Shown piece by piece: positions 1 to 9,086 of a stretch of DNA of 64,000 nt. Made by a program: the position numbers and the translations under genes. A model generated the notes under the pieces. It saw only the letters and a program-made list of their open reading frames with translations, did no database searches and was not told where the DNA came from. Source of the stretch: an uncultured Lachnospiraceae bacterium (GTDB lineage: Bacteria > Bacillota > Clostridia > Lachnospirales > Lachnospiraceae); NCBI GenBank assembly GCA_948473115.1, contig CAOKWI010000002.1, positions 62,001 through 126,000 of the forward strand. The letters run 5' to 3'. Each line of letters starts with the position of its first letter. Positions within the stretch are counted from its first letter, which is position 1.

Positions 1-1063
1 ATACCTCCGATGCTTCCATACATTTCCCGCCGATGGCCACCTTCTCCACCGTCATCCGGTTCTGGGTCAGGGTACCCGTCTTGTCGGAGCAGACCACACT
101 GACGGCTCCCAGGGTTTCCACGGAAGGCAGCCTTCTCACAATGGTATTGACCTTGACCATCCTGGTCACGCTGAGGGCAAGACATATGGTCACCACCGCA
201 GGCAGCCCCTCCGGCACCGCCGCCACTGCCAGCGAGATCGCCGTGATCAGCATTTCCCCCACATTGCGGCGCTGAAACACTGCCAGCCCAAACAAAGCTG
301 CACAGAGAAGCAGGGACAGGAAGCTTAAGACCTTTCCCAGTTCCCCCAACCGCTTCTGCAAAGGGGTCATTTCCTCTTTTGCCTTGGTGATCATCTCCGC
401 GATCTGGCCCAGTTCCGTCTGCATGCCTGTGGCGGTGACGATCCCCTCCCCCCTGCCGTAGGTCACTATGGTGGACATATAGGCCATGTTATATCTGTCC
501 CCCAGGGGCAGGTGCTCTCCCCTCCGCCCCACAAAGGCGGCGTCCTTTTCCACAGGCAGGGACTCCCCCGTGAGGGCGGATTCCTCTATCTTGAGGTTTG
601 CCGTAGACACCAGCCGCAAATCCGCGGGAACCTGGCAGCCCGCCTCCAGACAGACAATATCCCCCTTCACCAGTTCCGCCGCAGGGATCTCCTTCCGCCT
701 TCCATCCCTGATCACCACCGCTTTGGGGCTGGTCAGCTTCTTCAAGGATTCCAGGGCTTTCCGCGCCTTTCCCTCCTGAAGCATCCCCACAATGGCATTC
801 ATGAAGACCACCACCCCGATGATCACCGCGTCGCTGGTCTCCTTCAGCAGCACGGAGACCACCGCCGCCACAATGAGCACGTAGATCAGCGGGTCGTTCA
901 GCTGCTCAAAAAAGGACTCGATAACTGTTTTCTTCCTCTCCCCCTTCATTTCATTCCTGCCGTCCCGGGCAAGGCGGATGGCGGCGTTCTTGTCCGTAAG
1001 CCCCTGTTTCAGGTCGCTTTCCAGTTGTTGCAAGGTTTCCTGTATGCTGCACTGTTCAAACAC
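1..1063 (-). CDS. P-type cation (Ca2+-type) ATPase, N-terminal part, runs off window
   Basis: The reverse strand reads a P2-type ATPase with the phosphorylation motif [13 protein letters not shown] (Asp near residue 327) and the actuator-domain motif ALTGES (about residue 155). The N-terminal segment resembles the cytosolic start of SERCA/PMCA-like bacterial calcium pumps, followed by a first hydrophobic pair ([16 protein letters not shown]). The most likely start is GTG at 1061-1063, preceded by GGGAGG at a good distance; no better ATG is available. The nucleotide-binding domain and later membrane helices lie outside the window. It should couple ATP hydrolysis to cation export across the membrane. 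Ca2+ is the family expectation, but the ion-binding residues cannot be seen here, so the substrate is inference. Confidence 0.9.
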   Translation of the reverse strand, partial: MFEQCSIQETLQQLESDLKQGLTDKNAAIRLARDGRNEMKGERKKTVIESFFEQLNDPLIYVLIVAAVVSVLLKETSDAVIIGVVVFMNAIVGMLQEGKARKALESLKKLTSPKAVVIRDGRRKEIPAAELVKGDIVCLEAGCQVPADLRLVSTANLKIEESALTGESLPVEKDAAFVGRRGEHLPLGDRYNMAYMSTIVTYGRGEGIVTATGMQTELGQIAEMITKAKEEMTPLQKRLGELGKVLSFLSLLLCAALFGLAVFQRRNVGEMLITAISLAVAAVPEGLPAVVTICLALSVTRMVKVNTIVRRLPSVETLGAVSVVCSDKTGTLTQNRMTVEKVAIGGKCMEASEV

Positions 1064-1128
1064 GGCAAATCCCTCCCGAAGCTTGTTTGCTTATGCATTC
1101 TATGCTTCAGGAAGGGAAAGTAGTCCAA

Positions 1129-1198
1129 TTTTTTCCACCTGCGCGGTTGCAATCCAATGACCTGCCTGCATGCCATTTATGGCAATGCAGGTAGGGCA
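1129..1198. repeat. Partial copy of repeat family A (stem-loop)
   Basis: This stretch matches the left part of the elements at 35377-35572 and 59691-59909: TTTCCACCTG, then GGTTGCAATCCAATG, then a stem-loop with arms CCTGCATGCC and GGCAATGCAGG. The right half of the full element is missing. It lies directly after the stop codon of the ABC transporter gene that ends at 1203, so the hairpin may act on the 3' end of that transcript. Confidence 0.75.
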
Positions 1199-1202
1199 TA
1201 AA

Positions 1203-3104
1203 CTATTGATAATACTGCGCCTGTGCCTGCCACATTTCGGCATATAACTTACCGTTGCCGACAAGCTGTTCATGATTTCCATATTCGACGATCTCTCCAT
1301 TGTCAAATACTGCGATTACATCACAGAAGCGGCAGCTGGACAGGCGATGGGAAATATATACGGTGGTTTTGCAGTCCGTCATTCTATTATACTCGTGAAC
1401 GCATTTATCTGCCACTTTCTGTTCAACACTGCCGATGCGTTCACTCGTTATACCTTTAGGTTGACAAATGTTTTCGTTCATGAGTATAAATTGTGAATAT
1501 ACCTCATACTCGGAATACGGATCGAGACTTGCTGTCGGTTCATCCAATACCACTAACGGCGCATTCCGGTACAAAGCACGCGCAATGGCAATTTTCTGCA
1601 TTTCTCCTCCGGAAAGCTCCACTCCGTTTTGGTCAAAATTTTTATAGAGAGGGGTATCAATCCCCAGAGCTAATTCATCTACTTTTTCCAGAATACCTGC
1701 CAGGCCTAACGAATCCCTGATTCTGCCTTCTTCAGCAATTTTATCAAAAGCCAGGTTTTCTCTGATGCTGAATGAAAAAATCTTATAATCCTGGAATATA
1801 ACAGACAGTAATTTACTGTATTCCGATTCCTCAAATTCATTGATATCCACACCATTAAACAGTATACATCCTTTTTCCGGCCGATAAAGCCTGCATAATA
1901 GTTTGATAAATGTCGTCTTGCCCGCACCATTCCTGCCGACAATGGATAATTTCTCACCATTCTCTATGGTAAGCGAAATATCCTTCAGCGCATACGCCTC
2001 CTGCCCCGGATATCGAAACCACACATTCTTAAATTCAATTTTTGCAGAATTGACATCCGCCGATGTCCTTCCCCCTCCGGAACCGACGCCTGGCAATTGT
2101 TCAAACGCAATATAATCCTGCAATACATTGCCAAGCATCTGTAAATCCACAAGCTTTGTCATCAGCTGCATTGCCGCACCGGAAAACTGGTTTGCCGCAG
2201 AGATATACATGGCAAAATCACCGACCATGAGCGTTCCATGCAATACGCCCCATGCGGCAAAAGCATAGGCTGCCAAAGTCTGCGCCTGGATGATAACCGC
2301 CGAAACCCCGTCATGGCGTCTTTGCTTCAGAAACATTTTATGAAATATCTTATTCACGGAATGATTCTGCTGATTGATGCGGCTTATGATATACTCGGAC
2401 ATTTTATAAATCCGCACATCCTTCGCATTTTTGAAATCCTGCGTCAACTCCTGAAAATAAGCAAATTGACGATTGTATACGGCAATATCCTGATAGAATT
2501 GAAATTTCGTCGCCTGGATCCGCCTATATAGGAATGTGTTTACCATAGTCAGCAGAAAAAGAATCGCTACAAGCGCAGGATTATATATTGCAATAATCCC
2601 AATCACTCCGATCAAGATGATCACCAGCCGGACGATGTCCACTATCGTCCTTGGACCTCCAAGCAGCGCGTCGTGAAGCCGTATATTAAATAAGGCTTTT
2701 TCCTTCATATCCAGTATTTTGGCATCCTCCAGTTTTTCAAAATCCATATGCATAATATGGTTTCCTACATGCAGTTCAAAGCCATCCGCAAGCTTTTCCC
2801 CTGATATCTGCAGTTTTTTCCTTATGATGCTGTTTGTAACCCCCATAACAGCATTCCCGACAGCCAAAATGCTGATATATAAAACCAGCCATTTCATTCT
2901 TTTTGCGCCCGTCAACTCATTGATGATATACCTTGCAGCTATTATATTGACGAAGGGAGTGATGGAACCGGCCACTGCGGATATTAAAGCCAAGGGAATA
3001 TACCCGGAGTGTATCTGATGAGCCAGCTTTATAAAATGCCATATTGCCGATAACCCCTTATTTTCTTTTAATGCCATCCTCTTTTCATGCCAGGCTTCCT
3101 TCAT
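1203..3104 (-). CDS. ABC exporter, fused membrane and ATPase domains, with in-frame insertion
   Basis: A 633-residue ABC exporter half-transporter. The membrane domain covers roughly residues 20-330. The ATPase domain shows Walker A GRNGAGKTT (about 390), signature LSGGE (about 497), Walker B LVVLDE (517-522), D-loop SLDP and the switch histidine in YISHRLSS (about 586). The neighbouring paralogue (3248-5092) aligns well except for 33 extra residues (about 540-572) between D-loop and switch histidine, encoded by a palindromic DNA insertion. The start at 3104 is preceded by AAGGAAG inside a 16-bp tandem repeat; an alternative is the ATG of MALKENKG. The two ABC genes are co-directional and probably form a heterodimer. 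The substrate is unknown; peptide or drug export is typical of the family. Whether the insertion is tolerated is not known. Confidence 0.88.
   Translation of the reverse strand: MKEAWHEKRMALKENKGLSAIWHFIKLAHQIHSGYIPLALISAVAGSITPFVNIIAARYIINELTGAKRMKWLVLYISILAVGNAVMGVTNSIIRKKLQISGEKLADGFELHVGNHIMHMDFEKLEDAKILDMKEKALFNIRLHDALLGGPRTIVDIVRLVIILIGVIGIIAIYNPALVAILFLLTMVNTFLYRRIQATKFQFYQDIAVYNRQFAYFQELTQDFKNAKDVRIYKMSEYIISRINQQNHSVNKIFHKMFLKQRRHDGVSAVIIQAQTLAAYAFAAWGVLHGTLMVGDFAMYISAANQFSGAAMQLMTKLVDLQMLGNVLQDYIAFEQLPGVGSGGGRTSADVNSAKIEFKNVWFRYPGQEAYALKDISLTIENGEKLSIVGRNGAGKTTFIKLLCRLYRPEKGCILFNGVDINEFEESEYSKLLSVIFQDYKIFSFSIRENLAFDKIAEEGRIRDSLGLAGILEKVDELALGIDTPLYKNFDQNGVELSGGEMQKIAIARALYRNAPLVVLDEPTASLDPYSEYEVYSQFILMNENICQPKGITSERIGSVEQKVADKCVHEYNRMTDCKTTVYISHRLSSCRFCDVIAVFDNGEIVEYGNHEQLVGNGKLYAEMWQAQAQYYQ
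1386..1491. repeat. Small palindromic element inserted in frame in an ABC ATPase gene
   Basis: On the coding strand the insertion starts ATACTCATGAACG and ends CGTTCACGAGTAT, an inverted repeat with one mismatch over at least 13 bp. It extends imperfectly to about 20 bp per arm. The paralogous ABC gene at 3248-5092 reads ...EKFNSLTE where this gene reads ...SQF-[33 residues]-NRMTD, so the insertion boundary falls between F and N and is 99 bp long, a multiple of three. All three codon positions are free of stops in the used frame. It resembles palindromic elements that insert into coding regions in other bacteria; no relatedness to a named family is claimed. Confidence 0.75.
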
Positions 3105-3186
3105 ACCAGACTTCCTTTCCGCCAGACCTCCTTCCTGCCAGACTTCCTTTCCGCCAGACTTCCTTTCCGCCAGACTTCCTTTCCGC
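3091..3186. repeat. 16-bp tandem repeat spanning RBS and start codon
   Basis: Six contiguous units of 16 bp; the consensus on the plus strand is CAGACTTCCTTTCCGC. Three units are identical, and the outermost unit (3091-3106) is degenerate and contains the start codon of the downstream ABC gene. On the coding strand each unit carries AAGGAAG, which is Shine-Dalgarno-like, so the array offers several RBS-like sites upstream of one ATG. Confidence 0.85.
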
Positions 3187-3278
3187 CAAAACGGTCTTCG
3201 TCTCGTTTTTGCCTTCGTTTCATTTTTTTGCAGATTGAACTAAGGCGTCACTCCAATTCGGATTTTTGCAATTGACTA
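3185..3278. repeat. Repeat family C, copy 1
   Basis: This segment shares long blocks with 31081-31155: CTTCGT.TCGTTTTTG, then AAGGCGTCACTC, then a divergent stretch and GCAATTG. The last ten codons of the ABC gene ending at 3248 lie inside it, so the repeat seems to supply that protein's C-terminal tail and stop codon. Confidence 0.6.
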
Positions 3279-5092
3279 TTGTAATATTTCGCCTGCACAT
3301 AAAACATTTCTGCATATTTTCCATTTAATTCCATCAGTTCCTCATGGGTTCCATATTCCGCAAGCCTGCCATTTTCAAACAGGGCGATGGCATCACAGAA
3401 ACGCGTGGACGCAAGCCTGTGGGATACATATATTGCAGTTCTGTTTTCTGTCAGGCTGTTAAACTTTTCATATATTTCCCGTTCCGCCAGGGGATCAAGG
3501 GCGGCGGTGGGCTCGTCAAGCACCATAACGGCGCCGTTCTTATACAGAGCCCTGGCAATCATGAGCTTTTGTTTTTCACCCCCGGAAAATTCTATGCCCT
3601 CATCATCCATTATCTTAAGGACACAGGTATCCGCACCATATTTCAATGCATTTATTTTCTCCCGTAAGCCTGCCCTTCGAATACATAGATTCACGCGATT
3701 TCTGTCAGCCCGCAGCGCATCACTTACACCGATATTGTCCGCTACAGAGAACCCAAGCGGGAGGATTTCCTGAAATACTGCCGAAAAGATCTCATAATAT
3801 TGTCTCCGTTCAAATTGCCTGATATTGATCCCGTTACATAAAATCTCGCCCTCTGTCACATCATATAACCGGAGAAGCAATTTGATAAAGGTCGTTTTCC
3901 CAGCCCCGTTATTTCCCACAATGGCCAGCTTTTGCCCCTTTGGAATCGTCAGATTCAGATCACAGAATATAGAATGGTCACTGCCCGGATATTTCCAGGA
4001 AACATTCCTAAATTCAAATTCATATGGTCCGGGCGGAACAGGGACAGGCTGCTCTGCTTCCGTCATCTCGTCCGGCCGCGACATAAAGGCCCGATAGTCA
4101 CTGATCTGCATGCTCAGCCCATACATGTCCGCAAGCTGCCGCACAGTTTTTTCAAATGCTCCCCGGAAGCCCGCAATCGCTGCCACATACATCGTAAAGT
4201 CTGCAATTGCCATGTTGTTTTCCACTACCATAAATATCAGATAGGCATAAACCATGCCTTCCCGGATCAAAGAAAGAAGCGTGTCTATCCAGGCGCCAAA
4301 CATCTCATAATTCTTTATGGATTCTTTTGTTCTGCGGATTTTGTCTCGATAAAACATAAACCGGCTGCCCAGCCATTCCGCCAATGCATACAGCCGAACC
4401 TCCTTTCCATAAGAAAAGTCATACATAATACCATATAAATAATTGGAACAACGTTCATTTCCGGCTAATTCATCGCGCTTACTATGTTCATACTTCCTGC
4501 CTGCGAGCAAAAAAGCATAATTAATGCCAATAGCGCCTATGAGATATGCTAAAATAAGCACATTTAGTCTTGATACTATGGTTATATAGCCGCATAACGC
4601 AATTGCCATTCCGGGAGTTTCAAACCATTTATGTAACATACCACTGATTCCGTCAAAATTGTTTTTTCCTCCTCCCTTCATTGCAGACTGTACATCATTA
4701 AGAAAATCCGGGTCTTCCGTACACTGAAAACCAATGTCCATGCACTTATGATATAAGCTATCCATATAGGGTGCAGTGACCTTAACCGGCTGCGCCATAA
4801 AAACACCCTTCAGATACTGCGTAAAGCAGGATGCTGCCGCGGCTGCCAGAAAGAAAGACATTAATAGCAGAAAAACCCTATCCTGACGTTTTGATGTGAG
4901 CAGCTCATCCAGTATCTGCCGCGGAAACAATATACCGATAAATGGGGAAACAGCCGTAACAAATGTATTGAAAATGATTAAAAGCAGAATCCACTTGTTA
5001 TATTTACACACGCCGCATAAAACATAAGCCATATTTTGTATCAAGTTATATTTCTTCCCACATCTTCTGATTCCGGTAATGATTTTTATCAT
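3248..5092 (-). CDS. ABC exporter, fused membrane and ATPase domains
   Basis: A half-size ABC exporter of 614 residues from the chosen start. It has an N-terminal six-helix membrane domain and an ATPase domain with Walker A GNNGAGKTT, signature FSGGEKQK, Walker B VMVLDE, D-loop ALDP and switch histidine in YVSHRLAS. All catalytic residues look intact. The start ATG at 5092 is preferred over an in-frame TTG at 5110, because the TTG lies only a few bases from the predicted -10 box and would be outside the mRNA. The C-terminal extension NSQLQKSELE is absent from its paralogue and is encoded by a repeated intergenic sequence. It is followed after 143 bp by the second ABC gene, and together they probably form one transporter. 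Base composition is AT-richer than the opp region, which hints at transfer. Confidence 0.88.
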   Translation of the reverse strand: MIKIITGIRRCGKKYNLIQNMAYVLCGVCKYNKWILLLIIFNTFVTAVSPFIGILFPRQILDELLTSKRQDRVFLLLMSFFLAAAAASCFTQYLKGVFMAQPVKVTAPYMDSLYHKCMDIGFQCTEDPDFLNDVQSAMKGGGKNNFDGISGMLHKWFETPGMAIALCGYITIVSRLNVLILAYLIGAIGINYAFLLAGRKYEHSKRDELAGNERCSNYLYGIMYDFSYGKEVRLYALAEWLGSRFMFYRDKIRRTKESIKNYEMFGAWIDTLLSLIREGMVYAYLIFMVVENNMAIADFTMYVAAIAGFRGAFEKTVRQLADMYGLSMQISDYRAFMSRPDEMTEAEQPVPVPPGPYEFEFRNVSWKYPGSDHSIFCDLNLTIPKGQKLAIVGNNGAGKTTFIKLLLRLYDVTEGEILCNGINIRQFERRQYYEIFSAVFQEILPLGFSVADNIGVSDALRADRNRVNLCIRRAGLREKINALKYGADTCVLKIMDDEGIEFSGGEKQKLMIARALYKNGAVMVLDEPTAALDPLAEREIYEKFNSLTENRTAIYVSHRLASTRFCDAIALFENGRLAEYGTHEELMELNGKYAEMFYVQAKYYNSQLQKSELE

Positions 5093-5111
5093 TCCATTCT
5101 CTTTTCGCAAA

Positions 5112-5140
5112 TTTATACTATTTAACAGTTAAAGTTTCCA
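5112..5140 (-). promoter_or_regulatory. SigA-type promoter of the ABC pair
   Basis: On the minus strand TGGAAA (5135-5140), a 17-bp spacer and TATAAA (5112-5117) lie just upstream of the ABC gene starting at 5092. A palindrome TTTAAC/GTTAAA overlaps the spacer and could be an operator. Confidence 0.6.
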
Positions 5141-5332
5141 GGCAGCCTGACTCCATAACACCAGCTATATATGTTTATCCAGCGCAGTACTGTAAATTCC
5201 GGCGTTATATAGTATCATTGTTCCAGATATACATCTCTTTTGATTTTCACGAAGCCGCTCCCTATGATTGTTCATCCGCACGCATTTTAGGGAAACGCTG
5301 ATCAAAGCGTTTCATCAGCGGATTCCCTCCGG

Positions 5333-5974
5333 TCACCCAATGCGTTCTATCAGACCCGCTTCCTGAAAAGGCTTTACCACAAAAGCATCCGCTCCAAGCT
5401 GTAACGCCTGCTCCACAATATTTTTCCGGGACAATGCCGAAAGCATGACTACTTTTATTCCGGGATGCCTCTCCCTTATTTTCCTTAAGGCATCCATTCC
5501 GCCCATAACCGGCATCACAATGTCCAGCACGCACACATCCACATCCTTCTCCTGTAATACATCCAGGCATTCCTGTCCATTTCCGGCCTGTAATACCGTA
5601 TGTCCATGGTGTGTCAGTATATCCTCCAACGTTGCCCGCATAAAATCCGCATCATCCACAACCAGGATGTTCCTGCTTTCCCCTGTTATCTGGCCGGGAA
5701 CGTAGTCAAATACACTGTCCGCCTGGCTTTGATCCAGAAGCGGATCCATATCCTCCACCGACTGCCCTGTGTTCAGAGGCCTGATACCAAGAAGCTCGTC
5801 GGCGGAGACCCACAATACCCCTGAGATCTTAGGTATCATGGCGATATCCGGATAAGAAATACCCATCTCCCACCTGGACACGGCCTGGGGGGTAATGTTC
5901 AGCAATTCCGCCAATTCTGCCTGGGTTATATTCCTTTTTTTCCGTCTGTACTTTATTACTTCTCCAATATTCAT
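5333..5974 (-). CDS. XRE DNA-binding domain fused to a response-regulator receiver
   Basis: 213 residues from the chosen ATG (MNIGEVIKYRRKK), which has GGAG at a good distance; the upstream ATG at 5986 has no visible RBS. Residues 5-60 form a Cro/CI-type helix-turn-helix (ITQAELAELLNITPQAVSRWE). After a short linker the C-terminal half is a CheY-like receiver. It has the acidic pair in ILVVDDADF, the phospho-acceptor Asp in VCVLDIVMPVMGG, a Ser/Thr switch (MLSA) and the conserved Lys in FVVKPF. Receiver domains usually precede the DNA-binding domain, so the XRE-first order is uncommon. No histidine kinase is nearby. The gene follows a PhnB-like gene by 38 bp and probably shares its transcript. 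Its target may be the adjacent ABC operon (inference). Confidence 0.85.
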   Translation of the reverse strand: MNIGEVIKYRRKKRNITQAELAELLNITPQAVSRWEMGISYPDIAMIPKISGVLWVSADELLGIRPLNTGQSVEDMDPLLDQSQADSVFDYVPGQITGESRNILVVDDADFMRATLEDILTHHGHTVLQAGNGQECLDVLQEKDVDVCVLDIVMPVMGGMDALRKIRERHPGIKVVMLSALSRKNIVEQALQLGADAFVVKPFQEAGLIERIG

Positions 5975-6012
5975 AAATGTCTCCATTTCTGTGCCAGAGC
6001 GGTCTCAGGATT

Positions 6013-6924
6013 TCATCCGCCAAACAATTCCCAGACTATCCCATACCTATCTATCATGCTGCCATATAATATGCCTTCTTCATTTAAGCTGATCGGTCTA
6101 TTTAATGTCGCCCTCTCACTTAGCCTTTCAAATGACTCTTTTAAATATATTTCGTCGCTGCTGTTAACAACAATTATGATCTGATACCAAATCTTGACTC
6201 CGCCGCCATATCCTCTATCGTCGCACATGGCAGGTCCAAGACCGTCCGAAAATTTCAAGGCATAAATAGAGTTATCATCCCGGAATTCAATGAATGCACT
6301 ATATATTTTATCCTTTGCAGTCAAAACCCCCTCTGCCGGGCAGCGGGGTTTTTGACCCTCGCGGCATTCGCTGTTTGAATTTGCATATAGTGAATCTGCA
6401 TATGTCACTACTTCTGATAACTGAGCTTGATATGCATTCCCAATATAGGCTGCCACTTCATCACAGTTCCCCATGAATTCCAGGCAATGATATATTTTAC
6501 GGCATTCACTTTTTTTATAGATCCAGCGGATACCATATTTGTCACTGTAAATCCCCTTTTGGATCTCTTCAAGACAATGCTCGCCGCAATACAGTCTCTC
6601 CAATAAATCATGCACATATTGTTCATCGGGGTGCTCTATGCAAACCAATGGATGATATACCTGTTCCTTACAATTGACCTCCCCTCTCCTGGCAATTAGC
6701 AAGGAATCCGACAGCTTAAATCTCAGGGCGTAATTTCCATATTGAATTGTCAATCCCGCCCGCCATATCATATTTATTTCCGGTTCTTTTATGCCTAAAA
6801 CCTCAGCCAAAGGCATTTCATGATATGTCCGGATCTCTGCTGTGGCATTTTCAAAATTGGCTAAATAAAAGGCAATCATATCCCTGCAATCTCCATAATA
6901 TATCAATTCCAGTGAAACCAGCAT
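6013..6924 (-). CDS. Two-domain PhnB/glyoxalase-fold (VOC) protein
   Basis: About 303 residues made of two similar halves, each ending in the pattern typical of PhnB-like VOC proteins: GIYSDKYGIRWIY near the middle and YGSMIDRYGIVWELF at the end. The chosen start MLVSLELIYYGD has GGGGAG nine bases upstream; the upstream in-frame ATG lacks this spacing. Most PhnB-like proteins have one domain of about 140 residues, so this is an internal duplication. No metal-binding triad was identified with confidence, and many members have no known enzymatic activity. The second half contains an inserted hydrophilic loop (SNSECREGQKPRCPAEG). It probably forms an operon with the XRE-receiver gene downstream. 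Confidence 0.7.
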   Translation of the reverse strand: MLVSLELIYYGDCRDMIAFYLANFENATAEIRTYHEMPLAEVLGIKEPEINMIWRAGLTIQYGNYALRFKLSDSLLIARRGEVNCKEQVYHPLVCIEHPDEQYVHDLLERLYCGEHCLEEIQKGIYSDKYGIRWIYKKSECRKIYHCLEFMGNCDEVAAYIGNAYQAQLSEVVTYADSLYANSNSECREGQKPRCPAEGVLTAKDKIYSAFIEFRDDNSIYALKFSDGLGPAMCDDRGYGGGVKIWYQIIIVVNSSDEIYLKESFERLSERATLNRPISLNEEGILYGSMIDRYGIVWELFGG

Positions 6925-7110
6925 ATCATTATGTCTCCCCTTTTTCATTTACATATATTTTCATTTTGGGCCAGCTGCTCCGTATAAACCAAGCTTATCA
7001 CGCCCAACCCTTCCTTGCAAACAATCGCTGATTGACTTTGACATTCGTTAAATACCCATGCAAGCATGGCTATTTTCCTCATTGCACAACAGGCAATATT
7101 GGCTCGCGGG

Positions 7111-7150
7111 AATAAAATTGCCGGGAATCCGCTGCCTGCGGTTTCCCGGC
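7111..7150 (-). terminator. Rho-independent terminator of the opp operon
   Basis: On the minus strand the hairpin GCCGGGAA...TTCCCGGC, with an inner CCGC/GCGG stem, is followed by AATTTTATT. It lies 78 bp after the oppDF stop codon. The interval 6925-7228 holds no other recognisable feature. Confidence 0.7.
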
Positions 7151-7227
7151 TCTGTTTTTCTACGCTCGGCGTACTTAATTGCTTATCCTTGTATGATTGG
7201 GGGCTGCACATATGGTGTCAGGAAAAT

Positions 7228-8979
7228 TTAAGCCCCCAGCAGCATTTTCGTATATGCTTCCCTGGGATGGTTAAATATTTCCTCCGTCTCCCCGCTTTCA
7301 ATGATCCTGCCGTCTTTCATGACCATGATCCGGTCGCACATCCGATAGACCACATTGATATCATGGGAAATGAACAGATAGGAAAGATGCATTTCCTGTT
7401 GCAGCTTCTGCATCAGTTCCATGATCTGCGCCTGGATGGTTACATCCAGCGCGGACACCGGTTCATCCGCCACAATCATGCCAGGATGGGTGATCAGCGC
7501 CTGGCCGATGCTGACGCGCTGCCTCTGTCCGCCGGACAGCTGTGAGGGCTTTCTGTGAAAATATTTGTCCTCCATGCCCACTTTATGGAGCATGTCATAA
7601 GCAGCCGTCTCCATCTCCTCCCTGGTCATGGCAAAAGCCTGGTCCAAAGCTGCCCTTGCCCGCAGCGGCTCCATCAGCTGCCAGCCGATAGTCTTCGTGG
7701 GATTCAGGCTGCTGTAAGGATCCTGAAAGATCATCTGGGGACGCAGGGTGGTATGGACAATCTCCCCCTCCACCTCCCGGTTCATTCCCAGTATCGCCTT
7801 GGAAAGAGAAGTCTTGCCGCATCCGCTCTCTCCCACCAGCCCCAGGCTTTCCCCGGGATACAGTTCAAATTCCGCACCGAAAACCACACACTGCTTTTTC
7901 CTCCGGGAAAACAGGCTGTTATCTCCATCTTTATAATAAACCGACAGATTCCTCACCCGGAGGATCGGCTTCCTGTAGCCCTGCACTGCACACTCCTGCA
8001 GCCCTGCGCTCTTTTCCTGCCCTGCGCTCCGCTCCAATCCCGCACCCTGTTCCCGCCCTGTGTTCCACCCCTGCACCGCGCACTCTTCCTGCTCTGTGCC
8101 AGCTTTCTCCGCAGCTTCCCCACCTGCCGGAATCTTCCCATCCGGTCCGCTTCCCGCAGGCTCACCCATGCCACTCTCCGCCGCAGCGTTCCTTCTGCGC
8201 TTCACCCGGGAAGGGACCGCTTCTATCAGCCGCTTCGTATAGGCTTCCCTGGGATTCTGGAAGATTTCCTCCGTCTCCCCCAGTTCCACCACCTCCCCGT
8301 CCTTCATGACGGCAATGCGGTTACACAGCCGCCTGGCCAGGTTCAGGTCATGGGTGATAAAGAGCATGGCATTATTCTGCTTTTGGTTGATCTCCCGGAG
8401 CAGCTCGATGATCTGGTTCTGAATGGTCACATCCAGCGCCGTGGTGGGCTCATCCGCCACAATCAGCCTGGGATGCAGGATCACCGCCATGGCGATCATG
8501 ACCCGCTGGCGCATACCGCCTGACAACTGGTGTGGATAACAGGAATACACTTTCTCCACTTCCCGCAGTCCCACGGACCGGAAAGCCTCCAGAACCTTCT
8601 GCTTCCTGTCTTCTCCTCGCAGTTCCGTGTGCAGGCGAAGCATTTCCTCCACCTGCTTTCCCACTCTCTGGGTAGGATTCAAGGACGTCATGGGTTCCTG
8701 GAACACCATGGACATCCGGGCTCCCTGGTACTGTCTGTACAGCGCCTTGTCGCAGGGCTTCCCCGCCTCCCGCAGCACCACGTCGTCAAAGAGCACACGC
8801 CCGGAGGTAACCTGTGCGGAATCGGCCACCAGTCCCATCAGGGTCAGGGCCGTCACAGACTTCCCCGAACCGGACTCTCCCACAACGCCCAGAACCTCCC
8901 CGTCAATCAACTCAAGGTTCACATGCTTTACCGCCTCCGTATCCCCAAAAGCCACGGAAAGATCCTCTATCCTGATCAT
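7228..8979 (-). CDS. Oligopeptide/dipeptide ABC importer, fused tandem ATPases (OppD-OppF type)
   Basis: 583 residues from the chosen start ([13 protein letters not shown]), which has a perfect GGAGG five bases upstream. A longer in-frame reading would overlap oppC and has no RBS. Two complete ATPase domains are present. The first has [17 protein letters not shown] and [12 protein letters not shown]; the second has [17 protein letters not shown] and [12 protein letters not shown]. In most bacteria these are separate OppD and OppF proteins. The linker (about residues 255-350) is low in complexity, rich in Glu, Gly and Ala, and contains the repeated word ECAVQG. The protein energises peptide uptake by the permeases encoded just upstream. 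It is the last gene before the terminator at 7111-7150. Confidence 0.92.
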   Translation of the reverse strand: MIRIEDLSVAFGDTEAVKHVNLELIDGEVLGVVGESGSGKSVTALTLMGLVADSAQVTSGRVLFDDVVLREAGKPCDKALYRQYQGARMSMVFQEPMTSLNPTQRVGKQVEEMLRLHTELRGEDRKQKVLEAFRSVGLREVEKVYSCYPHQLSGGMRQRVMIAMAVILHPRLIVADEPTTALDVTIQNQIIELLREINQKQNNAMLFITHDLNLARRLCNRIAVMKDGEVVELGETEEIFQNPREAYTKRLIEAVPSRVKRRRNAAAESGMGEPAGSGPDGKIPAGGEAAEKAGTEQEECAVQGWNTGREQGAGLERSAGQEKSAGLQECAVQGYRKPILRVRNLSVYYKDGDNSLFSRRKKQCVVFGAEFELYPGESLGLVGESGCGKTSLSKAILGMNREVEGEIVHTTLRPQMIFQDPYSSLNPTKTIGWQLMEPLRARAALDQAFAMTREEMETAAYDMLHKVGMEDKYFHRKPSQLSGGQRQRVSIGQALITHPGMIVADEPVSALDVTIQAQIMELMQKLQQEMHLSYLFISHDINVVYRMCDRIMVMKDGRIIESGETEEIFNHPREAYTKMLLGA

Positions 8980-9086
8980 GATATCCTCCATCCTGCCGCT
9001 CATGCGGCATTCTTGCATTCCCCTTACCTTCCTCAGCTTGCAGAAAACAGGCGCCGGGGAGACAGGGCTGTCCCTTCTGCCCATCC

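Noticed and set aside
512-1123. Plus-strand frame of 203 codons near the left end
   Set aside because: Antisense to the P-type ATPase gene, which has diagnostic motifs.
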